Source: Gynuella sp. (GTDB lineage: Bacteria > Pseudomonadota > Gammaproteobacteria > Pseudomonadales > Natronospirillaceae). Taken from it: DNA of 64,000 nucleotides. A model generated the notes under the pieces. That model worked only from the letters and a program-made list of their open reading frames with translations, did no database searches and was not told the origin of the DNA. Shown in pieces: positions 27,843 to 35,934 of the stretch; within the stretch, counting starts at the first letter, position 1; each line of letters opens with the position of its first letter. The position numbers were made by a program, and so were the translations under genes. The stretch is taken from NCBI GenBank assembly GCA_028282465.1, contig JANQHX010000012.1, positions 1-64,000 of the forward strand, written 5' to 3'.

Positions 27843-28022
27843 GTGCTATTTGTGTTTATCCAACGATTTGGCCTTTTAATCTTGCTGATCGGTTATTTGT
27901 CAGCTCCATGGCTTATGCAAGCCCAACCCAAGCCCTGGCATCTTCCTTTTGTTGTTTGGTTGCTTGCTATTCTCGCCTCTTATTGGCTCATCAAACCCCA
28001 GAGAACCGATGATGATATTTAA
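27843..28022 (+). CDS. Small two-helix membrane ORF overlapping the start of cbrA (CbrX-like)
   Basis: A GTG at 27843 (an in-frame GTG also lies at 27852) opens a 59-residue frame ending in TAA at 28020-28022. It encodes two hydrophobic helices (LFVFIQRFGLLILLIGYL and LPFVVWLLAILASYWLI) and a polar tail QRTDDDI. It overlaps the cbrA start by 14 bases. In Pseudomonas a small gene named cbrX precedes cbrA and is translationally coupled to it; position, overlap and membrane character agree, though I cannot align the two. The ribosome site is weak. Confidence 0.7.
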   Translation: MLFVFIQRFGLLILLIGYLSAPWLMQAQPKPWHLPFVVWLLAILASYWLIKPQRTDDDI

Positions 28023-30975
28023 CATCTGGGTCTTGCTTTCCTTAGGTATTGGCTATTTGCTGATTTTCTTTTTGCTGGCCTATGCCGTAGAAAGAGAATG
28101 GATTGCCCGTACTCTTTCACGACACCCCCTAGTTTACGTGCTTTCTATCGGCGTATTCTGTTCTGCATGGAGCTTTTATGGCACCACAGGCTTAGCCTAT
28201 GAATACGGCACCGGTTACATGGCCTACTATCTTGGAGTGTCAGGGGCATTTTTACTTTATCCCTTTATTCTAAGGCCCATTCTTCGAATCACTCGAACCT
28301 ATGTATTAGGTTCGCTTGCTGATTTATTTGCTTTTAGATATCGCAGCCGATGGGCAGGCACCCTGACTACCATTTTTATGCTGATGGCTGTTTTGCCCCT
28401 GATAGCCCTTCAAGTTCAAGCCATTACCGATGTGATTGTTATTCTGAACAAAAACACCACGCCAGGAATTATCGGTTTTGCGTTTTGTGTCGTTCTGATT
28501 GCCTTCACTATCTTGTATGGGGCGCGTGAGATTTCACCTAGAGAGAGGCACCGCAGCTTAATCTTTGCTATCGCGTTTGAGTCATTGTTTAAGATGGTGG
28601 TATTAGTGGCAATCGGCCTGTTTGCGGTTTACCAGGTATTCGGTAGTTTTGAAGATTTGGAGGACTGGCTGAAGGTAGAGCCCGTCACCATTGCGTCCTT
28701 ACAGGGCCCACTTGCAGGCACGTCTTGGCTGGTATTAATGGGTATGTTCTTGGTTGCTCCTCTGACCATGCCCCATATGTTCCATACCATTTACCGTGAA
28801 AACCGAGATCCAAAAAATCTAAAAATCGCCAGCTGGGCCTTTCCACTTTACGCGTTAATTATGAGCGTACCTGTACTCCCTATACTTTGGGCAGGCATGA
28901 AACTGGGTTTTCCCACTAATCCTGAATACTTTTCTCTAGGTATTGGACTAGGCACGAATTCATCTCTGTTTACCATTCTTGCCTATCTCGGTGGCTTGTC
29001 AGCAGCGTCAGGTATCACCATTGTGGCCACCTTGGCATTGGCTTCCATGTTTTTAAACCATGCCATCTTGCCGTTTTACCAACCCAGCACTAGTGAAGAT
29101 ATATATGAGTGGTTGCTTTGGGTTCGAAGAATACTCATTGCCACCATTATTTTAGCGGGTTACTTGGTTTACCTGTCGTTGGCTCAAATTCATGACCTGT
29201 CTAGCTTAGGTATCGCCAGCTTTATGGGCACATTGCAATTCTTACCCGGGTTAATTGGGGTGTTATTTTGGAGTGGCGCTAATCGCAGTGGTTTTCTTGC
29301 AGGCTTGTGCGCGGGCATGCTCATATGGATCGCCAGTGTTCTGTATCCATTAGCATCAGATTCTTTCTCGCTCTCTTACCGTGTGATACTACAATTTGCT
29401 TTCGATGAATCGGCGTGGTCGGTGGCAGCCCTAACCTCCCTAGGGGTTAATTCCGCGGTGTTTATTTTCGTGAGCTTAATTACTCGCACTTCCCGGGAAG
29501 AAATGTCCGCCGCAGATGCCTGCAGCCAAAACAGTCTCGCTCGACCTAAAAGACAAAGATTGGTTGCGAAAAACACCGACGATTTTATCGAACACTTAAG
29601 CCGCAGTTTGGGCAAAGTCAGCGCCGAGCGAGAAGTAACACGGGCATTAAAAGACCTGAATCTGCCAATGGGCGAATATCGGCCTTTCGCTCTGCGCCGC
29701 TTACGTGACAAAGTTGAAAATAATCTGTCTGGGTTAATGGGCCCGTCGGTGGCTCAGGCACTCATTGCTCGATCTTTGCCCTACGAAAAAGAACCAGATA
29801 GTCCCGGACGGGAGGACATTCACTTTGTTGAACAAAAGCTGGCCGGTTATCACTACCAGCTTACGGGTCTTGCAGGAGAGCTAGACAGCCTGCGGCGCTA
29901 CCATAGAGACACTCTCGAAAGCTTACCTATTGGGGTGTGCTCAATCGCGAGCGATGGCGAAATTCTTATGTGGAATCGGGTATTAGAAGAAATAACTGGC
30001 ATTGATTCCGAAGCCATTATCGGATCTAACCTAGAGTCCCTTCCCGCCTACTGGAGCAACACCCTATCGGAATTTGTTCAGGGTCATAGTACCCATGCTT
30101 ATAAAAAGGAATTAAAAACCCTTGAAGGCACTCGCTGGCTCAATCTACATAAAGCGGCATTGCCTGAAAGTGAAAGAACCCTGGTAGATGGCAACGTCAT
30201 TTTGGTTGAAGACCATACAGATATCCAGCTTTTGGAAGAAGAACTAGTACACAGTGAACGCTTAGCCTCGATAGGTAGCTTAGCGGCTGGAGTCGCCCAT
30301 GAAATTGGCAACCCAGTGACTGGTATTGATAGCTTGGCACAAGAACTAAAGTACATTTCTAAAGACCCTGCCATCGCTGAAGTCGGCGTTCAAATAAGGG
30401 AACAAACTAAAAGAGTGACTAACATCGTACAAAGTCTGGTGAACTTTGCCCATGCCGGCACGGCCGATAAGGCTAAAGAGTTCAACCCACATGACATTGC
30501 TGAGATAGTTCAAGATGCCATCAAACTGTTGGAGCTCTCCCGAAAAAGCCGAGATGTGATTTTTGAAAACCGATTACCCCAAGGCTTAAATGTGATTTGC
30601 GATCCACAGCGATTGGTGCAGGTATTCATTAATCTGTTAAGTAATGCCAGGGATGCAAGTGAACCTGGAACCATTATTTATGTCCAAACCGTTCCCATTA
30701 CGGGTACCCACAGGGTTCGGCTCGAAGTAGTTGATCACGGAACAGGCATTGAAGAACAACATTTAGACCGCATCTTTGACCCGTTCTACACAACTAAAGG
30801 TGTAGGTAAAGGCACTGGACTTGGATTGTGGCTAGCTTATAGCATCATCGAAGAACACTTTGGTCAAATAAGCATCGAAAGTCCGGCCTTTAGGCTGGAT
30901 GGAAAGGGAACCCGCGTTATAATCACCCTGCCTCGGGCACACGAGGAGATTGATCAACTTGAGGAGACTTCATGA
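28009..30975 (+). CDS. cbrA: Sensor kinase CbrA (solute:sodium symporter fused to histidine kinase)
   Basis: A 988-residue protein from ATG 28009. Residues 1-500 form a 13-helix SLC5-type symporter domain (WSFYGTTGLAYEYGTGY, SLADLFAFRYRSRW, GAREISPRERHRSLIFA). A linker, a PAS domain near 630-740 (DTLESLPIGVCSIASDG), HisKA with GVAHEIGNPVTGIDSLAQEL, and an ATPase domain (NLLSNARDAS, DHGTGIEE, KGTGLGLWLAYSI) follow. This is the architecture and length of Pseudomonas CbrA, which links carbon/nitrogen balance and histidine uptake to catabolite control. Its stop overlaps the cbrB start by 4 bases. Confidence 0.95.
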   Translation: MMIFNIWVLLSLGIGYLLIFFLLAYAVEREWIARTLSRHPLVYVLSIGVFCSAWSFYGTTGLAYEYGTGYMAYYLGVSGAFLLYPFILRPILRITRTYVLGSLADLFAFRYRSRWAGTLTTIFMLMAVLPLIALQVQAITDVIVILNKNTTPGIIGFAFCVVLIAFTILYGAREISPRERHRSLIFAIAFESLFKMVVLVAIGLFAVYQVFGSFEDLEDWLKVEPVTIASLQGPLAGTSWLVLMGMFLVAPLTMPHMFHTIYRENRDPKNLKIASWAFPLYALIMSVPVLPILWAGMKLGFPTNPEYFSLGIGLGTNSSLFTILAYLGGLSAASGITIVATLALASMFLNHAILPFYQPSTSEDIYEWLLWVRRILIATIILAGYLVYLSLAQIHDLSSLGIASFMGTLQFLPGLIGVLFWSGANRSGFLAGLCAGMLIWIASVLYPLASDSFSLSYRVILQFAFDESAWSVAALTSLGVNSAVFIFVSLITRTSREEMSAADACSQNSLARPKRQRLVAKNTDDFIEHLSRSLGKVSAEREVTRALKDLNLPMGEYRPFALRRLRDKVENNLSGLMGPSVAQALIARSLPYEKEPDSPGREDIHFVEQKLAGYHYQLTGLAGELDSLRRYHRDTLESLPIGVCSIASDGEILMWNRVLEEITGIDSEAIIGSNLESLPAYWSNTLSEFVQGHSTHAYKKELKTLEGTRWLNLHKAALPESERTLVDGNVILVEDHTDIQLLEEELVHSERLASIGSLAAGVAHEIGNPVTGIDSLAQELKYISKDPAIAEVGVQIREQTKRVTNIVQSLVNFAHAGTADKAKEFNPHDIAEIVQDAIKLLELSRKSRDVIFENRLPQGLNVICDPQRLVQVFINLLSNARDASEPGTIIYVQTVPITGTHRVRLEVVDHGTGIEEQHLDRIFDPFYTTKGVGKGTGLGLWLAYSIIEEHFGQISIESPAFRLDGKGTRVIITLPRAHEEIDQLEETS

Positions 30976-32435
30976 GTCAGATTTTAGTCGTTGAAGATGA
31001 AAGCATTATTCGTAGCGCTTTAAAGAGATTGCTAGAAAGACATGACTATGAGGTGACTGAGGCGGGCTCGGTTTCAGAAGCAAGCCAATATCCATTAGAA
31101 AACTTTAAGCTCATTATCAGCGACCTTCGTCTACCAGGAGCCCCTGGTACTGACCTCATCGAAATGGCCAAGGCCACTCCCGTTCTAATTATGACCAGTT
31201 ATGCATCAATGCGTTCAGCGGTAGACGCCATGAAAATGGGCGCAGTAGATTACATAGCCAAACCCTTCGATCATGATGAAATGGTGCGCACCGTAGAGCG
31301 CATTATTAAAGAAAAACAAAGAGCAGAGATTGTTCACAATGACACCACCGCTGGCACTGAAGAGCAGTCTGCATCATCTCAAGAAAACAAGGGTAATAGC
31401 TTAGGATCCATGGTTGGTTCATGTGAGCCAATGCAAATGCTTTACAACAAACTGGAAAAAGTATCGCCTGCGGACGTGACCGTTCTTATTCATGGGGAAT
31501 CTGGAACCGGTAAAGAATTAGCCGCAAGAGCCATTCATGAGCTAAGCCCAAGGGCCGATGCCCCATTGGTATCTGTTAACTGTGCAGCCATTCCTGAAAG
31601 TTTGATTGAATCTGAACTCTTTGGACACGAAAAAGGCTCGTTTACCGGCGCAACAGCGGCCCGCCAAGGTCTAGTAGAAGCTGCCGAGGGCGGCACATTA
31701 TTCCTTGATGAAATCGGTGAATTACCCATGGAAGCACAAGCTCGCTTACTAAGGGTACTTCAAGAAAGCGAAGTTAGACGGGTCGGTTCTGTACATGCCA
31801 AAAAAGTCGACGTCAGATTAGTCGCCGCTACCCATAGAAACCTAAGAACCCTGGTACAACAAAACCGGTTCCGTGAAGACCTCTATTATCGATTGCAGGT
31901 TATTGAGGTCAGCCTCCCGCCATTGCGTAAAAGAGGCCAAGACATCACAGAAATTGCTGAATTTTTGCTGGAGAAACATTTAGGCCGCTTGAACATTCAA
32001 AAGAAAATCAAATTTTCAGCGTCTGCAAGACAAGGCATGTTGGCCTATAACTGGCCCGGAAATGTAAGGGAGCTTGAAAATGCTGTTCAGAGAGCACTGA
32101 TTCTTACAGACAATAACAGCATTCAGCTGGAGCATCTTGGTATAGAAACTGAGGACATGAAGATCCCTGATACCCTTGCCCATAGTCCTAGCTATGTTGA
32201 GATGATGGAAGAAAACTATGCTGCGGCCAACAGCACCTCACCTCAGGAAGAAGCGGAAGACCTCTCCCTAGAAGACTATTTCCAACATTATGTGCTTGAG
32301 CATCAAGAGCGAATGAGTGAAACAGAACTTGCACAAAAACTCGGAATCAGCCGCAAATGTTTGTGGGAACGCAGACAACGACTAGGCATACCCAGACCAA
32401 AGAAAAACTCAACTGCCAGTCGGGCAACAAATTAG
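30972..32435 (+). CDS. cbrB: Sigma-54-dependent response regulator CbrB
   Basis: A 487-residue NtrC-type activator: receiver domain (residues 1-120, phosphoacceptor Asp in [13 protein letters not shown]), AAA+ domain with Walker A GESGTGKE, the sigma-54 contact loop as GSFTGA, Walker [11 protein letters not shown], and a C-terminal Fis-type helix-turn-helix ending [21 protein letters not shown]. That tail is diagnostic for CbrB. It follows cbrA with a 4-base overlap. Its expected targets, small-RNA genes with sigma-54 promoters, lie directly downstream at 32783 and 34259. Confidence 0.96.
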   Translation: MSQILVVEDESIIRSALKRLLERHDYEVTEAGSVSEASQYPLENFKLIISDLRLPGAPGTDLIEMAKATPVLIMTSYASMRSAVDAMKMGAVDYIAKPFDHDEMVRTVERIIKEKQRAEIVHNDTTAGTEEQSASSQENKGNSLGSMVGSCEPMQMLYNKLEKVSPADVTVLIHGESGTGKELAARAIHELSPRADAPLVSVNCAAIPESLIESELFGHEKGSFTGATAARQGLVEAAEGGTLFLDEIGELPMEAQARLLRVLQESEVRRVGSVHAKKVDVRLVAATHRNLRTLVQQNRFREDLYYRLQVIEVSLPPLRKRGQDITEIAEFLLEKHLGRLNIQKKIKFSASARQGMLAYNWPGNVRELENAVQRALILTDNNSIQLEHLGIETEDMKIPDTLAHSPSYVEMMEENYAAANSTSPQEEAEDLSLEDYFQHYVLEHQERMSETELAQKLGISRKCLWERRQRLGIPRPKKNSTASRATN

Positions 32436-32479
32436 CTGTAACGCCTTTAACCCCCTTACCACAACCTGAAACCTTCGTT

Positions 32480-32517
32480 TGTTACCTCTTGGTACTTAAT
32501 TGACATCAAAGGTAACA
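32480..32517. promoter_or_regulatory. Inverted TGTTAC/GTAACA half-sites downstream of cbrB
   Basis: TGTTAC (32480-32485) and GTAACA (32512-32517) form an inverted pair with 26 bases between. The half-sites match the CbrB recognition element as I recall it, but the spacer is longer than the 14-18 usually given, and they lie about 290 bases from the nearest sigma-54 promoter. Possibly an auxiliary site. Confidence 0.4.
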
Positions 32518-32670
32518 CCCTTACTCCTGTCAAAAACTGGACTATATACAACGCCTGAATAATGACCCCACTAAAGTTAGCCTTGTTCAGGGATTAGTTA
32601 GTCTAAAAATCAGACAAGTCGCTCTCTGAGAAGAGATCTTTAGTGAACAAGAATACATTTATCGAAAAAG

Positions 32671-32697
32671 TGTTACCTCGGAAACAAAAACTGTTAC
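32671..32697. promoter_or_regulatory. Tandem TGTTACC sites upstream of the first sRNA promoter
   Basis: TGTTACC occurs at 32671 and 32692, start to start 21 bases, two helical turns. They are about 90-115 bases upstream of the -24 element, the usual enhancer distance for a sigma-54 activator. The same spacing in inverted orientation recurs before the second sRNA. Confidence 0.7.
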
Positions 32698-32782
32698 CTG
32701 CCTTCCCACACCATCTTGAAAAAACCTTTACAAACATAAGCAATAAACCATAAGTTATTGTTTTATAAGGAAAATTAACAGT

Positions 32783-32799
32783 TGGCATAAGCTCTGCTC
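32783..32799 (+). promoter_or_regulatory. Sigma-54 promoter of the first CrcZ-like RNA
   Basis: TTGGCATAAGCTCTGCTC has GG at 32784-32785 and GC at 32796-32797, exactly 10 bases apart, as sigma-54 holoenzyme requires. Predicted transcription start near 32808, with no coding frame downstream. Confidence 0.85.
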
Positions 32800-32807
32800 T
32801 TATCTGG

Positions 32808-32907
32808 GCAACAACAAGAATAAAGCCCACAAACAAAAACAACAAAGTGGGAAACAGTTAAAACATATGCGCCCATTACAAAAACAAGAATAAGGGCGCG
32901 CGTTTTT
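32808..32907 (+). ncRNA. CrcZ/CrcY-like small RNA 1 (about 100 nt)
   Basis: A predicted untranslated RNA between the sigma-54 promoter and a GC-rich hairpin with T5. It holds three A-rich Hfq/Crc-type motifs: a 5' single-stranded CAACAACAAGAATAA, then a 16-base loop AAACAAAAACAACAAA closed by CCCAC/GTGGG, then the terminator loop with ACAAAAACAAGAATAA closed by GCGCCC/GGGCGC. Location right after cbrB, CbrB-like upstream sites and motif content match the Pseudomonas RNAs that titrate Hfq-Crc to relieve catabolite repression, but those are 350-400 nt. Expected to rise when CbrA senses poor carbon supply. Confidence 0.8.
32869..32907 (+). terminator. Terminator of sRNA 1
   Basis: GCGCCC (32869-32874) pairs with GGGCGC (32894-32899); the 19-base A-rich loop is unusually long. 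TTTTT follows at 32903-32907 after a short GCG. Confidence 0.6.
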
Positions 32908-32985
32908 CTTACTAATCACCTCTCCTTTTCTAATTACATAAATTCACAAATACTTTATTATCTTTATCAGATCTACTCTGATGAG

Positions 32986-33013
32986 TTGACTTATCATAGA
33001 TATATTCTAATTT
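32986..33013 (+). promoter_or_regulatory. Sigma-70-like promoter of the glycerophosphodiesterase gene
   Basis: TTGACT (32986-32991) and TAATTT (33008-33013) are 16 bases apart, about 50 bases upstream of the ATG at 33062. This allows the gene to be expressed independently of the sRNA upstream. Confidence 0.5.
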
Positions 33014-33061
33014 CCACAGAGTGATCGGCGTTTCTAGTTTCTATGGAAAAAGGATTTTCTC

Positions 33062-33988
33062 ATGAGCAATTCTAGACCTTCCCTATTCAAAAGATTTGAA
33101 CATACCGCCTGCTTTGGCCACCGAGGCGTGCCATACGAATATCAAGAGAATACTCTGTCTGGTTTTAAACGGGCTGCGGAACTCGGGATAGATGGTGTAG
33201 AACTTGATGTATTGATGACCAAAGATAAAAAGCTAGTGGTTTTCCATGACAAAAACACTCGAAGGTTAACCGGAGAATCCCTAAAGGTTTCAGAATCAAC
33301 ATGGCAGCAACTGAAGCAACTGGACATTCTCGACGAATACAGTGTGAGTAACCTTTGCAATATTCCATTCAAATACGCCAAAAAAGAAAAAATATCTCTT
33401 CTCGAAGATGTTCTAGAGGAGTTGAAAGGGCAACTCATCGTTAACATCGAAATTAAGGCTTACGGTTTTGATCCGCGACAAAGACCTACTGGTAGAGCGG
33501 TAGCTGAGTTGATTCATAAGATGGATCTTTACCAAGATGTATTTGTCACTTCATTTAATCCATTTCCACTCTGGAGTCTGGAACAAGCCAGACCTGGTAT
33601 AGAGTCCGGTTTAACCTATGCACCTGGCTATGCTGGGGTCGGAAAGTGGGGGCATCGCGTTATGGAGTCCAATGTTTTTGGTAAATATCTTGGCTCAACA
33701 CTAACCAATATGTGCATCGCCAATATGTTTGACGACGACACAGTTGAACTCTTTCAAAAAAGAAACATGGCCATCGGCGCCTGGACTTTATTTTCTCAGG
33801 ACACTTCTTGGTTCATGTCCAAAGAACCCTGGAACGAAACAAAAGACTACGAAGCCATCAAACAGCTAGTGAACCGAAACATTGATTACCTGATCACTGA
33901 TGACCCGGTTAAATTGACGTCGCTGCTCCAAAACCCAAAGGGTTCTAGCAAAATAATGACGGAAGAATCTAAAAAGACAGCAGCTTAG
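33062..33988 (+). CDS. Glycerophosphodiester phosphodiesterase
   Basis: A 308-residue GDPD-family enzyme that hydrolyses glycerophosphodiesters to glycerol-3-phosphate and an alcohol. The TIM-barrel signature is complete: GHRGVPYEYQENTLSGFKRA, GVELDVLMTKDKKLVVFHDKNTRRLT and NIEIKAYG, with the C-terminal LITDDPVKL. There is no signal peptide, so it is cytoplasmic (UgpQ-like rather than GlpQ-like). The ATG follows AAGGA. It is placed between two CrcZ-like RNA genes, an arrangement I do not know from Pseudomonas. Confidence 0.92.
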   Translation: MSNSRPSLFKRFEHTACFGHRGVPYEYQENTLSGFKRAAELGIDGVELDVLMTKDKKLVVFHDKNTRRLTGESLKVSESTWQQLKQLDILDEYSVSNLCNIPFKYAKKEKISLLEDVLEELKGQLIVNIEIKAYGFDPRQRPTGRAVAELIHKMDLYQDVFVTSFNPFPLWSLEQARPGIESGLTYAPGYAGVGKWGHRVMESNVFGKYLGSTLTNMCIANMFDDDTVELFQKRNMAIGAWTLFSQDTSWFMSKEPWNETKDYEAIKQLVNRNIDYLITDDPVKLTSLLQNPKGSSKIMTEESKKTAA

Positions 33989-34135
33989 AATTATTTATTA
34001 CAAAGAAGAAATAGCTGACCAACCGATTTACATATTTACAAAAACGATAAACCCTCATTATCTTGACTTATGACAATAAAAAATTGGGGCCTTGAGCTTT
34101 ACATTGAATACAACCTAACTCCCTGAATTTATTGG

Positions 34136-34184
34136 TGTTACTGACGTAACTTTTACGGTAACACTAATGATTCTAAGGGTAACG
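34136..34184. promoter_or_regulatory. CbrB-like sites upstream of the second sRNA promoter
   Basis: TGTTAC (34136-34141) and GTAACA (34158-34163) form an inverted pair with a 16-base spacer; a further GTAACG (34179-34184) follows 21 bases after the GTAACA. They lie about 80-125 bases before the -24 element. The 16-base spacing falls in the range I recall for CbrB sites (14-18). Confidence 0.75.
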
Positions 34185-34258
34185 AAATTGGTTGGGGCGA
34201 AGAGAGACGCAACCATCAAAAACACATAAGCCATTGATTTTATTGAATTTTTATTTTC

Positions 34259-34275
34259 TGGCACGCAGCCTGCTC
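34259..34275 (+). promoter_or_regulatory. Sigma-54 promoter of the second CrcZ-like RNA
   Basis: TGGCACGCAGCCTGCTC has GG at 34260-34261 and GC at 34272-34273, 10 bases apart. TGGCACG is the full -24 consensus. Predicted transcription start near 34284. Confidence 0.9.
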
Positions 34276-34283
34276 TTAGTAAG

Positions 34284-34460
34284 TCACATTTCAGGAAATG
34301 TTCTCTATCCAAAAACAAAAAGAACAGCAGAACAAGTACTGAAAGGCTTCGCCCAAAAACAATAATAAGAAGCCGATAAGACACTGCGGACAACAAGAAT
34401 AAAAAGCAGAGTGGTCTTAAGTAAGAATGCTGCTAAGAGCCGACGAAAGTCGGCTTTGTC
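34284..34460 (+). ncRNA. CrcZ/CrcY-like small RNA 2 (about 177 nt)
   Basis: Predicted structure from the 5' end: a small hairpin ACATTT/AAATGT; a single-stranded AAAAACAAAAAGAACAG stretch; a hairpin GGCTTC/GAAGCC with loop GCCCAAAAACAATAATAA; a hairpin CTGC/GCAG with loop GGACAACAAGAATAAAAA; and a terminator. Three or more A-rich motifs of the Hfq-Crc type are thus displayed in loops, as in CrcZ. No open frame with a ribosome site is present. It sits directly before pcnB, the exact place of crcZ in Pseudomonas (cbrB-crcZ-pcnB), so this may be the positional orthologue. Confidence 0.82.
34438..34457 (+). terminator. Terminator of sRNA 2
   Basis: AGCCGAC (34438-34444), GAAA loop, GTCGGCT (34449-34455), then a short T-run (TTTGT). 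The T-tract is brief, so some read-through into pcnB is possible. Confidence 0.75.
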
Positions 34461-34581
34461 GTATCTGGAAGAAACAAATTTTACTCGAATCCTCAAAACC
34501 TATCTTCCACCCCAAGTGTCATGTAAACTCCGCGCCACCTTTTAACTAGCAGCATGCAACAGATTTAACTCTACAGCGGAC

Positions 34582-35934
34582 GTGATTAAAAAACTTTTCC
34601 AATTCATTCAACGTAAACCCAGCAATGAGCTGACAAGCCTCCCTAGAGATCAACACTCTATCTCCCGCAGGGATATCAGCCCGAATGCCATTAAGGTTCT
34701 ATATAGATTAAAGAATGCCGGATATGAGAGTTATCTGGTAGGCGGCTGTGTGCGTGACTTAATGCTGGGGTTACACCCTAAAGATTTCGATGTTACAACC
34801 AATGCCACCCCCGAAGAAGTTAAACAACTATTTAGCAATTCAAGGCTAATTGGTAGACGTTTTAAACTGGTACATGTGACCTTTGGCAGGGAGGTGATTG
34901 AGGTTGCAACGTTTCGTGCCAGTCACGACCCAGAAGAAAAACAACATCATAAGCATCACTCGGCCAGCAACGACCATGGCATGTTATTGAGAGACAACGT
35001 GTATGGTACTTTAGAAGATGATGCAGAGCGTCGTGACTTCACCGTTAATGCAATGTACTACAGCATTGCAGATTTCGGTGTTAAGGCTTATGCCCAAAGC
35101 CTGAAAGATGTTCAAAACAAACAGATACGCATCATCGGTGACCCTGAGAAACGCTATCGGGAAGACCCGGTGCGGATGCTTAGAGCAGCTAGGTTTGCGG
35201 CAAAACTGGATTTTACTATCGAACCAGGAACGGCCAATCCAATACCAGAACTCGGCCAATTGCTCACTAACGTGCCTGCTGCCAGGTTATTCGATGAAGT
35301 CCTAAAGCTATTGATGTCAGGAAAGGCACTGCAAACTCTCAAGACTCTGCAACAACTTGAGCTTTTCGAACCTCTGTTTCCAATTAGCAATATGTCGATT
35401 CAAGGCGAGGATGGAGAAAGAGCACAGAAACTGATTGAGGCGGCTTTATCCAGCACTGACAGCCGAATCAACCAAGGTAAACCTGTTACTCCTGCTTTTT
35501 TGTTTTGTGCATTACTGTGGCCCTCGGTTCAAGCCAAAGCCCAGTCACTAGTGCAAGATGGCACACCTCTGATTCCGGCATATCATCAAGCTGCCCATCA
35601 GGTTACTGCTCAACAATGTCTGTCTACTTCTATACCAAAACGCTTTTCTCTGCCAATGAAAGAGATTTGGGATTTACAACAGCGTTTGCCAAGGCGCACA
35701 GGGCGTCGAGCAGAAGTATTAGTTGGGCATCCTAGATTTCGGGCGGCTTACGACTTCCTATTACTTAGAGAAAAATCAGGCGAGAACCTAGACGGCCTGG
35801 GTCAATGGTGGACCGACTATCAGTCAGCTAACGGCACTGCTCGAACCAAGCTTGCTTCTGATGCAAAATCAGAGCGGCCTAGAAAGCGCCGGAGGCGTCG
35901 TCCACCAGCGAAATCAAAACCACAAGATCAATGA
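34582..35934 (+). CDS. pcnB: Poly(A) polymerase I
   Basis: A 450-residue nucleotidyltransferase that adds poly(A) tails to RNA and promotes decay. The head-domain motif YLVGGCVRDLMLGLHPKDFDVTTNATPEEV is followed by RRFKLVHV, the RRDFTVNAM loop and RMLRAARFAAKLDF. The last 35 residues are Lys/Arg-rich (RPRKRRRRRPPAKSK), the usual RNA-binding tail. Start is GTG 34582; MIKKLFQF agrees with homologues. folK overlaps its end by 4 bases. Confidence 0.95.
   Translation: MIKKLFQFIQRKPSNELTSLPRDQHSISRRDISPNAIKVLYRLKNAGYESYLVGGCVRDLMLGLHPKDFDVTTNATPEEVKQLFSNSRLIGRRFKLVHVTFGREVIEVATFRASHDPEEKQHHKHHSASNDHGMLLRDNVYGTLEDDAERRDFTVNAMYYSIADFGVKAYAQSLKDVQNKQIRIIGDPEKRYREDPVRMLRAARFAAKLDFTIEPGTANPIPELGQLLTNVPAARLFDEVLKLLMSGKALQTLKTLQQLELFEPLFPISNMSIQGEDGERAQKLIEAALSSTDSRINQGKPVTPAFLFCALLWPSVQAKAQSLVQDGTPLIPAYHQAAHQVTAQQCLSTSIPKRFSLPMKEIWDLQQRLPRRTGRRAEVLVGHPRFRAAYDFLLLREKSGENLDGLGQWWTDYQSANGTARTKLASDAKSERPRKRRRRRPPAKSKPQDQ

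Noticed and set aside
27734..28012. 92-codon forward ORF just before cbrA
   Set aside because: Its composition is not membrane-like or domain-like; the frame shifted by one (27843-28022) encodes a coherent two-helix membrane protein and overlaps the cbrA start, so the longer frame is a shadow.
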